Source of the DNA: Elusimicrobiales bacterium
GTDB lineage: Bacteria; Elusimicrobiota; Elusimicrobia; Elusimicrobiales; UBA9959
NCBI GenBank assembly: GCA_028713125.1
Contig: JAQTOU010000002.1
Location: 62,001-126,000 of the forward strand
DNA length: 64,000 nucleotides
Reading direction: 5' to 3'
Shown here: positions 44,090 to 52,033 of the stretch, in pieces
Layout of the letters: the number at the start of each line of letters is the position of its first letter
Position numbering within the stretch: position 1 is the first letter of the stretch
Program-made: the position numbers and the translations under genes
Notes under the pieces: generated by a model
What the model saw: only the letters and a program-made list of their open reading frames with translations
What the model was told of the DNA's origin: nothing
Databases searched by the model: none

Positions 44090-45454
44090 ATGGGCAAACT
44101 TTTCGGAACTGACGGCATACGCGGCATCACCTGGGACTACCCATTTACCCCGGATTTTATACGCAAGATCGGCTATGCGGCCTCCCTGGTCCTTCCGAAA
44201 TACAAAAAAAGGGGCCATGGCAAGCCGGTGGTCCTTGTGGGCATGGATTCCCGCGCTTCCGGCCGGCTTATAAAAAAGTACCTGGTGGAAGGCCTTGGCG
44301 CGAGCAAGTTCAAGGTGGTGGACCTGGGGATAATCCCAACCCCGGCCGTCTCCTACCTGGTAAAGCGCGAGAACGCCGATTTCGGCATAGTCATCTCCGC
44401 CAGCCATAACCCGCCCGAATTCAACGGGATAAAGTTCTTCTCCTGCGACGGGCTCAAGCTCAGCGAAGCTATCGAGGCCAAGATCGAGAAGCTGCTGCTC
44501 GGCAAGAAGCCGCTTTCTTTCAGGCCCTCCCATCCCGGCCTGCATAAAAAAGATTTTACGCGCGACTACGAAGCGTTCCTTAAGGGCACGCTGCCGCCCG
44601 GGTTCACGCTCAAGGGCGTTAAAATACTTCTGGACTGCGCCAACGGCGCCGCCTATAAAATAGCCCCGCGGATCTTCCGCGACCTGGGCGCCAGGGTGAA
44701 GGTCATAGGCGACAAGCCGAACGGCAAAAACATAAACGTGGGCTGCGGGGCGCTGCATACAGAGAGGATGGCGAAAGAGGCGGCCAAGTGGGGCGCTTTC
44801 TGCGGGATCAGCTTCGACGGGGACGCCGACCGCTGCATGTTCGCCGACGAGAAAGGCGTCCAGCTGGACGGGGACGATATCATCGCGCTTACGGCGCCCT
44901 ACCTTAAGGAGCGCGGCCGCCTTACAAATAACGGCGTCTCCCTGACTTTCATGTCCAACTACGGCCTGCTGAAATACCTCAAGGGGCAGGGCATAAGCGT
45001 CGCGCAGGTCCCGGTCGGCGACAAGAACGTCACCGACGCGATGGAGAAGGGCGACCTTAAAGTGGGCGGCGAGACCAGCGGTCATATAATTTTCCGCGAA
45101 TTCGCGCCTACCGGAGACGGGGTGCTGACCGCGCTGCAGACGCTGGCGGTCGTGCTCGACCTGGGCAAGCCGTTCAGCTGGTTCCGGCGCCACTGGAACC
45201 GCTACCCGCAGGTGGTGGAGAAGGTCAAGGTGTCTCACAAGCCGGCTTTCAAGAGCGTCACCGGCTTCAGCGACAAGGTCGTTAAATTCGAGAACGACCT
45301 GAAAGGCAACGGGCGCATCTTCATCCGCTATTCCGGCACGGAGCCGCTCCTGCGGCTGCTCGTCGAGGGGGAATCCCGCGCCGAGATCAAGGCGATAGCC
45401 GAGGAATTGCTGGCGCATTACAGGAAGCATTCGGGAGCGGTAGCGGCTAAATAG
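44090..45454 (+). CDS. glmM: Phosphoglucosamine mutase
   Basis: Converts glucosamine 6-phosphate to glucosamine 1-phosphate for UDP-GlcNAc. The 454-residue protein has catalytic S105 in ISASHNPPEFNG, the metal site DGDADRC, the sugar site GGETSGHI and the phosphate site RYSGTEPLLR. glmS and glmU, the other enzymes of this pathway, are also in the window. It begins after a leader of about 85 nt. Confidence 0.97.
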   Translation: MGKLFGTDGIRGITWDYPFTPDFIRKIGYAASLVLPKYKKRGHGKPVVLVGMDSRASGRLIKKYLVEGLGASKFKVVDLGIIPTPAVSYLVKRENADFGIVISASHNPPEFNGIKFFSCDGLKLSEAIEAKIEKLLLGKKPLSFRPSHPGLHKKDFTRDYEAFLKGTLPPGFTLKGVKILLDCANGAAYKIAPRIFRDLGARVKVIGDKPNGKNINVGCGALHTERMAKEAAKWGAFCGISFDGDADRCMFADEKGVQLDGDDIIALTAPYLKERGRLTNNGVSLTFMSNYGLLKYLKGQGISVAQVPVGDKNVTDAMEKGDLKVGGETSGHIIFREFAPTGDGVLTALQTLAVVLDLGKPFSWFRRHWNRYPQVVEKVKVSHKPAFKSVTGFSDKVVKFENDLKGNGRIFIRYSGTEPLLRLLVEGESRAEIKAIAEELLAHYRKHSGAVAAK

Positions 45455-45497
45455 AGCTCAGGCGGCGTTTTTAATTTATTTTTCTGGAGGTTTTACC

Positions 45498-46217
45498 ATG
45501 GGATACGTTAAACTCGGAGTGAATATCGACCACGTAGCCACGCTGCGCCAGGCGCGCGGGGAAAAGAACCCGGATACCGTCGAGGCCGCCCGCGTGGTTT
45601 ACAGCTCCGGCGGGGACATGGTGGTGATGCACCTGCGCCAGGACCGCCGCCACATACAGGACTCCGACCTCGAGCGGGTGCGGCACGACGTTAAGGGGCT
45701 TATCCACCTGGAGATGGCGGCCACCTCCGAGATGGAGAAGATCGCCCTGATCGTCCGCCCCGATTCCGTCTGCCTGGTGCCGGAAGGCCCCCGCGAGCTA
45801 ACCACCCAGGGCGGGATGAAGCTTGACAAGAAGAACCCGGAGCTCGAGAAAATAATCAAGAAGCTCTCCGGAGCCGGCATGGAAGTCAGCGTCTTCACGG
45901 ACCCGGACCCGAAAGCCATACGCGCCGCACATAATATGGGAGCCGACAGCATCGAGCTCTGCACGAAGAAATACGCGGAGTCCTGGGGCAAGAAGCTGCA
46001 GGCCGACGAGCTGGAGCAGCTGCAGCTGGCCGGACACCTCGTGAAGGAGCTCAAGATGGAGCTGCACGCCGGCCACGGCCTGGACTACTACAATGTGGCC
46101 CCGGTGGCCCGCATCGAAGGCATGGACTGCCTCAATATCGGCTTCTCGATAATTTCCCGCGGCATGTTCGTGGGCTTGAAGACTGCCGTGTCGGAAATGA
46201 AAAGGCTTATACAGTAA
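45498..46217 (+). CDS. pdxJ: Pyridoxine 5'-phosphate synthase
   Basis: Condenses 1-deoxyxylulose 5-phosphate with a 3-amino-ketone phosphate to give vitamin B6. The 239-residue TIM barrel has LGVNIDHVATLRQARG, VHLR-like VVMHLRQDRRHI, MELHAGHGLDYYNV and LNIGFSIISRGMFVGL. GGAGG (45486-45490) precedes it. It stands between glmM and glmS; a hairpin with a T-rich tail (46234-46283) separates it from glmS. Confidence 0.96.
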   Translation: MGYVKLGVNIDHVATLRQARGEKNPDTVEAARVVYSSGGDMVVMHLRQDRRHIQDSDLERVRHDVKGLIHLEMAATSEMEKIALIVRPDSVCLVPEGPRELTTQGGMKLDKKNPELEKIIKKLSGAGMEVSVFTDPDPKAIRAAHNMGADSIELCTKKYAESWGKKLQADELEQLQLAGHLVKELKMELHAGHGLDYYNVAPVARIEGMDCLNIGFSIISRGMFVGLKTAVSEMKRLIQ

Positions 46218-46233
46218 TAGCGCCGCTGCCGGC

Positions 46234-46283
46234 GGCCGGTAGGCTGGTGAGCTTTTCGGAGCCTGCTGGCCTATCGTATTTTT
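46234..46283 (+). terminator. Hairpin with T-rich tail between pdxJ and glmS
   Basis: 12 bp (46234-46245 with 46260-46271, two G-U) and a 14-nt loop. An interrupted T tail (46277-46283) follows after five bases. It may be a weak terminator or attenuator for glmS. Confidence 0.55.
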
Positions 46284-46306
46284 GAAGACGCAAGGACACT
46301 CTTAAT

Positions 46307-48181
46307 ATGTGCGGAATAACGGGCTATATCGGAGACAACAAGACCACGGACATCCTCATCGACGGCCTCAAGCGGCTCGAGTACCGCGGCTACGATTCCT
46401 GCGGCATAGCCGCCGTGGACGGGAAGAACCGCCTTTACCTTAAAAGAGTGAGCGGCCGCGTGGACGCGCTCGACAAACTGGTGGCCGCCGAGCCCGTGAA
46501 GGGCGCCCATGCCGGCGTGGGGCATACCCGCTGGGCCACCCACGGGGCCCCTTCCGAAGACAATGCGCACCCGCATACCGACTGCTCCTCCGAAGTAGTG
46601 GTGGTGCATAACGGCATAATCGAAAATTACCTGGACCTGAAAGAGAAGCTCCTGGCCGGCGGCCACAAGTTCAAATCCGAGACCGACACCGAGGTCATAG
46701 CCCATATCGTCGAAGAGAAACTGAAGAGCCTGCACGTGCAGGCCTCGGCCGCGCGCGCCGATATGCTGGAGCCGGTTTTCTTCGAAGCTTTCCGGCGCGC
46801 CGTAGCGGACCTTAAAGGCTCTTTCGCCATTTCGGTGGTCTGGGCGAAATGCCCCGGCATGATCCTGGCCGCGCGGATGCACAGCCCGCTGGTGGTGGGC
46901 TTGGGCAAAGGCGAGAATTTCATAGCCTCCGACGTTTCGGCCTTCCTGAAGCACACTAAGCGGGTGGTCTTCCTTAACGACGGGGAAATGGCGGCCGTGA
47001 AAAAGGACGGCATAGATTTTTACACCTTCCAGGGCAAGAAAGTAGCCAAGGAGCCCGTTACTATACAGTGGGACTCCACGATGGCCGAGAAGGGCGGCTA
47101 TAAGCACTTCATGCTAAAGGAGATCCACGAGCAAGCGGAGGCCGTGGAGAACACTCTGCGCGGCCGGCTGCTGCCGATCGGCGGCGACATCCTCAGGTCC
47201 GAGATCGGGCTTTCGGCCGAGGCCATGAAGTCTTTTTCCTCGCTTCAGTTCATCGCCTGCGGCACGGCCTACCACGCGGCGCTCGTAGGGCGCGTCCTTT
47301 TCGAGAATTTCGGCATCGCCGCGCACGCGGACGTGGCCTCGGAGTTCACGGACCGCGCCAAGCTGATGGCGCCCAACACGCTGGTGATAGCCATCTCGCA
47401 GTCCGGCGAGACCGCCGACACGCTTTTCGCCGTGCGCGAGGCCAAGGCTTCCGGCGCGAAGGTCCTGGCCATAACCAATACCGTGGGCGCCACGCTCACG
47501 CGGGAAGCCGACTATGTCCTCCATACGCACTGCGGGCCCGAGATCGGAGTGGCCTCCACTAAAGCTTTCCTCGGCCAGCTGGCCGCCATCTATCTGCTCG
47601 CGGGGCATTTCGCCGCCGCGCGGGGCCGCCTGACAGGCACCGACGCGAGGAACTACGCCGAGGAGCTGCTCAAGATCCCCCGCCTTATAGAGGAGACTCT
47701 GGAGAAGGAGAAAGAGATCGCCAAAGTGGCCGACAGCTTCGCCTCCAGCGAGCATTTCCTGTTCATCTCCAGGCACATCAATTACCCCATAGCGCTCGAA
47801 GGCGCGCTTAAGATAAAAGAGATCGCTTACGTCCACGCCGAGGGTTACGCCGCCGGCGAGATGAAGCATGGACCGATAGCCATAATCTACAAGGGCATGC
47901 CGCTGCTGGCGGTGGCGCCTTCCGGCAGGACGCTGGACCTGATGGCCGGTAACATAGAGGAAGCCAAAGCCCGCGGGGCCGATGTGGTCGCTATCGTGGA
48001 CGAGGCTTCTAAGAAAACCGTAAAAGCCTCGCGCTATCTGGTGCTGCCGACCACGGGAGAACTTTTTACGCCGATGCTTACGGTGATACCTCTGCAGATC
48101 TTCGCCTATTATGTGGCGCTGGCCAAGAAGTGCGATATAGACAAACCGCGCAATTTGGCGAAAAGCGTCACTGTTCGCTAA
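46307..48181 (+). CDS. glmS: Glutamine-fructose-6-phosphate aminotransferase
   Basis: Makes glucosamine 6-phosphate. The 624-residue protein begins MCGITGYIG; Cys2 is the glutaminase nucleophile. It has two SIS sugar isomerase domains (about 300-430 and 470-610) with ACGTAYHAALVG and ISQSGETADT, and the end DKPRNLAKSVTV. The ~89-nt upstream region does not look like a glmS ribozyme. acpS follows after 4 nt. Confidence 0.97.
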   Translation: MCGITGYIGDNKTTDILIDGLKRLEYRGYDSCGIAAVDGKNRLYLKRVSGRVDALDKLVAAEPVKGAHAGVGHTRWATHGAPSEDNAHPHTDCSSEVVVVHNGIIENYLDLKEKLLAGGHKFKSETDTEVIAHIVEEKLKSLHVQASAARADMLEPVFFEAFRRAVADLKGSFAISVVWAKCPGMILAARMHSPLVVGLGKGENFIASDVSAFLKHTKRVVFLNDGEMAAVKKDGIDFYTFQGKKVAKEPVTIQWDSTMAEKGGYKHFMLKEIHEQAEAVENTLRGRLLPIGGDILRSEIGLSAEAMKSFSSLQFIACGTAYHAALVGRVLFENFGIAAHADVASEFTDRAKLMAPNTLVIAISQSGETADTLFAVREAKASGAKVLAITNTVGATLTREADYVLHTHCGPEIGVASTKAFLGQLAAIYLLAGHFAAARGRLTGTDARNYAEELLKIPRLIEETLEKEKEIAKVADSFASSEHFLFISRHINYPIALEGALKIKEIAYVHAEGYAAGEMKHGPIAIIYKGMPLLAVAPSGRTLDLMAGNIEEAKARGADVVAIVDEASKKTVKASRYLVLPTTGELFTPMLTVIPLQIFAYYVALAKKCDIDKPRNLAKSVTVR

Positions 48182-48185
48182 CCTT

Positions 48186-48557
48186 ATGCCGCCAAAAAAA
48201 GAAAAGCGGCCGCTGGCCGTGACAGGGCTCGGAGTGGACCTGGTCGAAGTGGCCAGGATCCGCGGCCTGGCGGAGCGGACCCCCGGTTTCCTGAAAAGAT
48301 TTTTTACGCCGGGGGAGCTCGCCTATTCGCTAAAAAGCAAGAATATGTACGAGCGCCTGGCCGCGCGCTTCGCCGTAAAAGAAGCCGTCATCAAAGCCCT
48401 GGACGCGAAGAGCCTGCCCCTCAAAAGCATAGAAGTGGAGAATACCGCCAGCGGCCGGCCGCAAGTAAAGGTGAAAGGCCGCCCCGGCGCGCGCCTGATG
48501 GTCTCGATCTCGCATACCAGCAGCTATGCCGCAGCTTCCGTAATAGCTTTCGGATAA
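48186..48557 (+). CDS. acpS: Holo-[acyl-carrier-protein] synthase
   Basis: Moves the phosphopantetheine arm from coenzyme A to acyl carrier protein. The 123-residue protein has the magnesium site GLGVDLVEVARI and the helix LAARFAVKEAVIKAL with the Glu ligand, then SISHTSSYAAA. It sits 4 nt after glmS and 8 nt before nnrD. Confidence 0.95.
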   Translation: MPPKKEKRPLAVTGLGVDLVEVARIRGLAERTPGFLKRFFTPGELAYSLKSKNMYERLAARFAVKEAVIKALDAKSLPLKSIEVENTASGRPQVKVKGRPGARLMVSISHTSSYAAASVIAFG

Positions 48558-48565
48558 GCCGGGCT

Positions 48566-49459
48566 ATGAAAACCTCTATCTTATCTCCCCGCTTTTTAAA
48601 ACCGCTCCTTCCTGCGCGCGCTAAAGATTCCCATAAGGGAAATTACGGGCGGGTCCTCGTAGTAGCGGGCTCGCGCGGCATGGCCGGCGCCGCCATACTC
48701 GCGGCCCGCGCGGCGCTTAAGTCCGGCGCCGGTCTTGTGACCGTGGCCTGCCCCGAAAGCGAAAGAAAGATCATAGCCTGCGCTCTGCCCGAGGCCATGA
48801 CCTTCGGCGCGGATTCCTCCGGCGGCTCCTTTTCCTTGAGGGCGGCGGCGCAGGTGGCGGCCTTCGCCCGCCGTAATAAAACGGACGCGATGCTTATAGG
48901 CCCGGGCCTGGGCTCTAAACCAGGCGCGCGCGCTTTCGCGGCCAAACTCCTTAAGACCCTGGCGGTCCCCGCCGTGATCGACGCCGACGCGCTGAACGCC
49001 CTGTCCGGTTCCGGGCTGCGCTCGTTCAAGTTCGCTTCTGGGCCGCTGATACTGACCCCGCATCCGGGAGAAGCGGAGCGGCTTCTCGGCGGTAAGATAG
49101 AAGACCGGCAGGCGGCGGTAATCGGGCTGGCCGCTCTCTCCGGAGGAATCGCCGTGCTTAAAGGCGCGGGCACGCTGGTCTGCGGCGGAAAAACGGTTTT
49201 AAAGAATCCTACCGGCGGCCCGGCGCTCGCCAAGGGCGGTTCCGGCGACGTCCTGGCCGGGCTCTGCGCCGGTTTTTTCGCGCAGGCGGGGCTTAAGCGC
49301 GGCTTCACCGCGGCGACGGCCCTGGAAAGCGCGGCCCTCGCGGTCTACCTGCACGGGCTTTGCGGCGACCTGGCCGCCGAAAAATATACGGAGCGCTGCG
49401 TGCTGGCCGGGGAGCTGCTCGATTTCCTCCCGGCGGCCATACGGAGGCTCGCGAGATGA
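48566..49459 (+). CDS. nnrD: ADP-dependent NAD(P)H-hydrate dehydratase
   Basis: Repairs hydrated NAD(P)H. The 297-residue protein has the family motifs KGNYGRVLVVAGSRGMAGAA, then AMLIGPGLGS, LTPHPGEAERL and GGSGDVLAGL. It is only the dehydratase part: the epimerase domain usually fused at the N-terminus is not present. Its stop overlaps thiL by 4 nt. Confidence 0.94.
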   Translation: MKTSILSPRFLKPLLPARAKDSHKGNYGRVLVVAGSRGMAGAAILAARAALKSGAGLVTVACPESERKIIACALPEAMTFGADSSGGSFSLRAAAQVAAFARRNKTDAMLIGPGLGSKPGARAFAAKLLKTLAVPAVIDADALNALSGSGLRSFKFASGPLILTPHPGEAERLLGGKIEDRQAAVIGLAALSGGIAVLKGAGTLVCGGKTVLKNPTGGPALAKGGSGDVLAGLCAGFFAQAGLKRGFTAATALESAALAVYLHGLCGDLAAEKYTERCVLAGELLDFLPAAIRRLAR

Positions 49460-50430
49460 AAAAGAAGAAGGCCGGCGAAGCGAGGCTGCTCGAGCATATA
49501 GAAAAAACTTTCCGGTTCCCCCTGGACCGCCGCCTGCTGCTTGGACCGGGCGACGACTGCGCCGTGCTGCGTCACGGGCCGGGCAGGAACCTGGTGATAA
49601 CCACCGACGAGATAGTGGAAGGCACGCATTACCTTGAGCGCTTCGCTACGCCCGAGGACCTGGCCCGTAAGCTCACGCGCATAAACCTGAGTGACCTGGC
49701 TTCGATGGGCGAAGTTAAGCCGGTCTCCTGCGTGGTCGGCGCCGGCCTGCGCAAAAATACCCCGAAAGATTTTATCCTGCGCTTCATGAAAGAGCTCAAG
49801 AAGGAGGCTCTGCGTTTCGGCATCTCCATAGCCGGCGGCAACCTGGCGGGGGCGCGGGAGAACCATTTCTACATGACGGTCTGGGGCGAGTCCGGCGGCT
49901 CGAAGCTGGTTACGCGCTACGGCGCGAAGCCCGGCGACCTCCTTTTGAACATAGGCCCTCTCGGCCTGGCCGCCGCGGGGCTTGAGATACTGATGGGCGG
50001 CAGGGCGGCGGAAAAGAAAGAATTCTCCGGCCTGATAAAAGCTTTCTGGCGCCCGGAGCCCCTGCTTAAGGCCGGCGCGGTGCTGGGCAGGGAAGGCCTG
50101 GCCTCGGCGATGCTGGATAATTCCGACGGGCTGGCGCGCAGCGCCGCCATAATTTCCGGTCTTTCCCGCTGCCGCGTTATCGTCAGTCCGGGAGAGGACG
50201 CCTGCCCGCCCGCCCTGAGGGCCTACAGCGCTTTAAAGAAAAAGCCCTGGCTTCACTACGTTCTTACCGGCGGGGAAGACTTCGGCCTGGTATTTACGGC
50301 CCCCGCGCGGAGGCTCGCCCGGATAAAAGAACTCCTGCCGGCGGCTTTGGTTTTGGGCCGCCTGGAAAAAGGTTCCGGCATGGAAATAGAGAACTTTAAT
50401 GGCAAAGTCAAAAGCTTCGAACATTTTTAA
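49456..50430 (+). CDS. thiL: Thiamine-monophosphate kinase
   Basis: Phosphorylates thiamine phosphate to the coenzyme. The 324-residue protein has GPGDDCAVL, ITTDEIVEGTHYL, LSDLASMGEVKPV and the end GGEDFGLVFTAP. The ATG at 49456 is chosen (the earlier 49360 start lies in nnrD) because it makes the usual 4-nt overlap. A tsaE ATG at 50399 lies inside its end. Confidence 0.95.
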   Translation: MKKKKAGEARLLEHIEKTFRFPLDRRLLLGPGDDCAVLRHGPGRNLVITTDEIVEGTHYLERFATPEDLARKLTRINLSDLASMGEVKPVSCVVGAGLRKNTPKDFILRFMKELKKEALRFGISIAGGNLAGARENHFYMTVWGESGGSKLVTRYGAKPGDLLLNIGPLGLAAAGLEILMGGRAAEKKEFSGLIKAFWRPEPLLKAGAVLGREGLASAMLDNSDGLARSAAIISGLSRCRVIVSPGEDACPPALRAYSALKKKPWLHYVLTGGEDFGLVFTAPARRLARIKELLPAALVLGRLEKGSGMEIENFNGKVKSFEHF

Positions 50431-50887
50431 GGTAAAAAGCTCCTGCCCCGCGGACACGGCGCGGCTGGCCGGGCTCTTCGCCGCCGGGCTTAAAGGCGGG
50501 GATGCTCTTTTCCTCGAGGGACCCATAGGTTCCGGCAAAACTTTTTTCGTGCGGGAGCTGGCCGCCGCGCTCGGCGCTAAAAAGCTGCCGGTCAGCGCGA
50601 GTTTTAATCTTATGCGCGCTTACAAGGGGCGGCTTAAGCTTTATCACTTCGACCTCTTCCGCGCGGGCGAGGCTGATATGGAAAATATCGGCCTGGACGA
50701 ATACCTTGGCCGGGCGGACGGGATAACCGCCGTGGAATGGCCTGCCGCCGCCGGCGAGGCCGGCGCCGAGCCGATAAGGCTGGAATTCGAGCTGGGGGGG
50801 GGCGACCGCCGGGTCATAAAAATAACGTCGGGCGCTGCCGACCGGCCGGCCGTGGAGAAAATAGAGGCTAAATGGCTGAAAAAATAA
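50399..50887 (+). CDS. tsaE: tRNA threonylcarbamoyladenosine ATPase TsaE
   Basis: An ATPase needed by TsaB and TsaD to make t6A in tRNA. The 162-residue protein has the P-loop G41-PIGSGK-T48, SASFNLMRAYKG and LYHFDLFR, and AVEWP. It overlaps thiL by 32 nt and tsaB by 16 nt. tsaD is not in the window. Confidence 0.93.
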   Translation: MAKSKASNIFKVKSSCPADTARLAGLFAAGLKGGDALFLEGPIGSGKTFFVRELAAALGAKKLPVSASFNLMRAYKGRLKLYHFDLFRAGEADMENIGLDEYLGRADGITAVEWPAAAGEAGAEPIRLEFELGGGDRRVIKITSGAADRPAVEKIEAKWLKK

Positions 50888-51582
50888 TATTGGGCCTCTG
50901 CACTTCCGGCAAAAGGCTGAAAATAGCGGTCCTGGCCGAAGGCCGCTTTTTCCAGGCGCAGAAAAAGGTGTTCAACCAGGAGCGCGCCCTTTTCGCTTTG
51001 GTCAAACTGGAATTGAAAAAGGCGGGCGCGGGGCTGCGCTGCGTAACCACGGTTTGCGCGGCGCGGGGGCCCGGGCGCTTTACCGGCATAAGGATCTCGC
51101 TGACGCTGGCCGGCGCGCTGAAGGCGCTGTCGGGCGCGGGCGTCTATACGGCGACGCTGTTCGAGATCCTGGCGCTGCAGGCCGCGGAAAACCCCCATTT
51201 CAAAAAAAGCGGCTGCCGCCTGCTGGCCGTGCTGGTTCACGCTTTCAAGGACGAATATTTCTGCCAGCTTTTCACAGCTGCCGGCAAACTGCCTGTCCCG
51301 AACGGGGAGCCGGTCTGGCTCAAGGCGGAAGAGCTGAAAACCAGGCTGGCCGGAGAGAAGCTGCCCTTCTACGCTATAGCCGACGCCGAAGAGGAGCCCG
51401 CCATCTACGGCCTGCTGCCGGCGCAGGCGGTAAGGGCCCCGGCCGCGGTTTCAAAGATAATCCCGGCTTACATCATAAAGGCGGCGCTGGCCGGCAAGAA
51501 CAAAACATTAAAACCGCTATACCTGAAGCCGGCCAAGTACGAGCTGGAGAACAATGTCAGGCCCGCGCCGGCTCGAGGCTGA
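50872..51582 (+). CDS. tsaB: tRNA threonylcarbamoyladenosine protein TsaB
   Basis: A scaffold partner of TsaD with the ASKHA fold. The 236-residue protein shows LGLCTSGKRLKIAVL, ARGPGRFTGIRISLTLAGAL and ALSGAGVYTATLFEI, typical of the family. The C-terminal part is poorly conserved. It sits in the usual tsaE-tsaB-rimI order. Confidence 0.92.
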   Translation: MAEKIILGLCTSGKRLKIAVLAEGRFFQAQKKVFNQERALFALVKLELKKAGAGLRCVTTVCAARGPGRFTGIRISLTLAGALKALSGAGVYTATLFEILALQAAENPHFKKSGCRLLAVLVHAFKDEYFCQLFTAAGKLPVPNGEPVWLKAEELKTRLAGEKLPFYAIADAEEEPAIYGLLPAQAVRAPAAVSKIIPAYIIKAALAGKNKTLKPLYLKPAKYELENNVRPAPARG

Positions 51583-51583
51583 T

Positions 51584-52033
51584 ATGCTGATACGCAGGGC
51601 GAAAAAAGAAGACTATCCCGCTTTCGCCGCTATCGAGGCGGAGCATCCCGGCTATCCCGCCTGGGGGGAGAAAGGGTTCGCGGCCGAGGAGAAGAACCCG
51701 AATTCGGTCACGCTCGCCGCCGAGCTGGACGGACGTGCCGCCGGCTTCATAAATTTCTGGATACTCAGGCCGCAGGTGCAGCTTAATACCCTCGCCGTGG
51801 GCCGGGCTTTCCTCAGGCGCGGGGCGGCTTCGGCCCTGCTGGGAAAGCTGCTCGAATACGCGGCCAAGAGCGCCTGCCGGGAAATAGACCTGGAGGTCAA
51901 CGAGCACAATGCGGCAGCCATAGCGCTCTACCGCGCCAGGGGTTTCGAGCAGGTTGGCAAAAGGCCGAAATTTTACAATAATACTGACGCGGCTTTGCTT
52001 CTGCGCAAGGTGCTGCCTTCAAAGGACATATGA
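51584..52033 (+). CDS. rimI: Ribosomal protein S18 alanine N-acetyltransferase RimI
   Basis: Acetylates the N-terminus of ribosomal protein S18 in other bacteria. The 149-residue GNAT protein has VQLNTLAVGRAFLRRGAAS, the acetyl-CoA loop, and EVNEHNAAAIALYRARGFEQ. ATG 51584 is chosen because GAGG (51575-51578) precedes it and it starts just after tsaB; 51554 is a second choice. Overlaps the next gene by 4 nt. Confidence 0.92.
   Translation: MLIRRAKKEDYPAFAAIEAEHPGYPAWGEKGFAAEEKNPNSVTLAAELDGRAAGFINFWILRPQVQLNTLAVGRAFLRRGAASALLGKLLEYAAKSACREIDLEVNEHNAAAIALYRARGFEQVGKRPKFYNNTDAALLLRKVLPSKDI

Noticed and set aside
46218-46306. A glmS ribozyme or riboswitch before glmS
   Set aside because: The gap is only 89 nt and holds a single hairpin with a T-rich tail; the ribozyme core is not seen.
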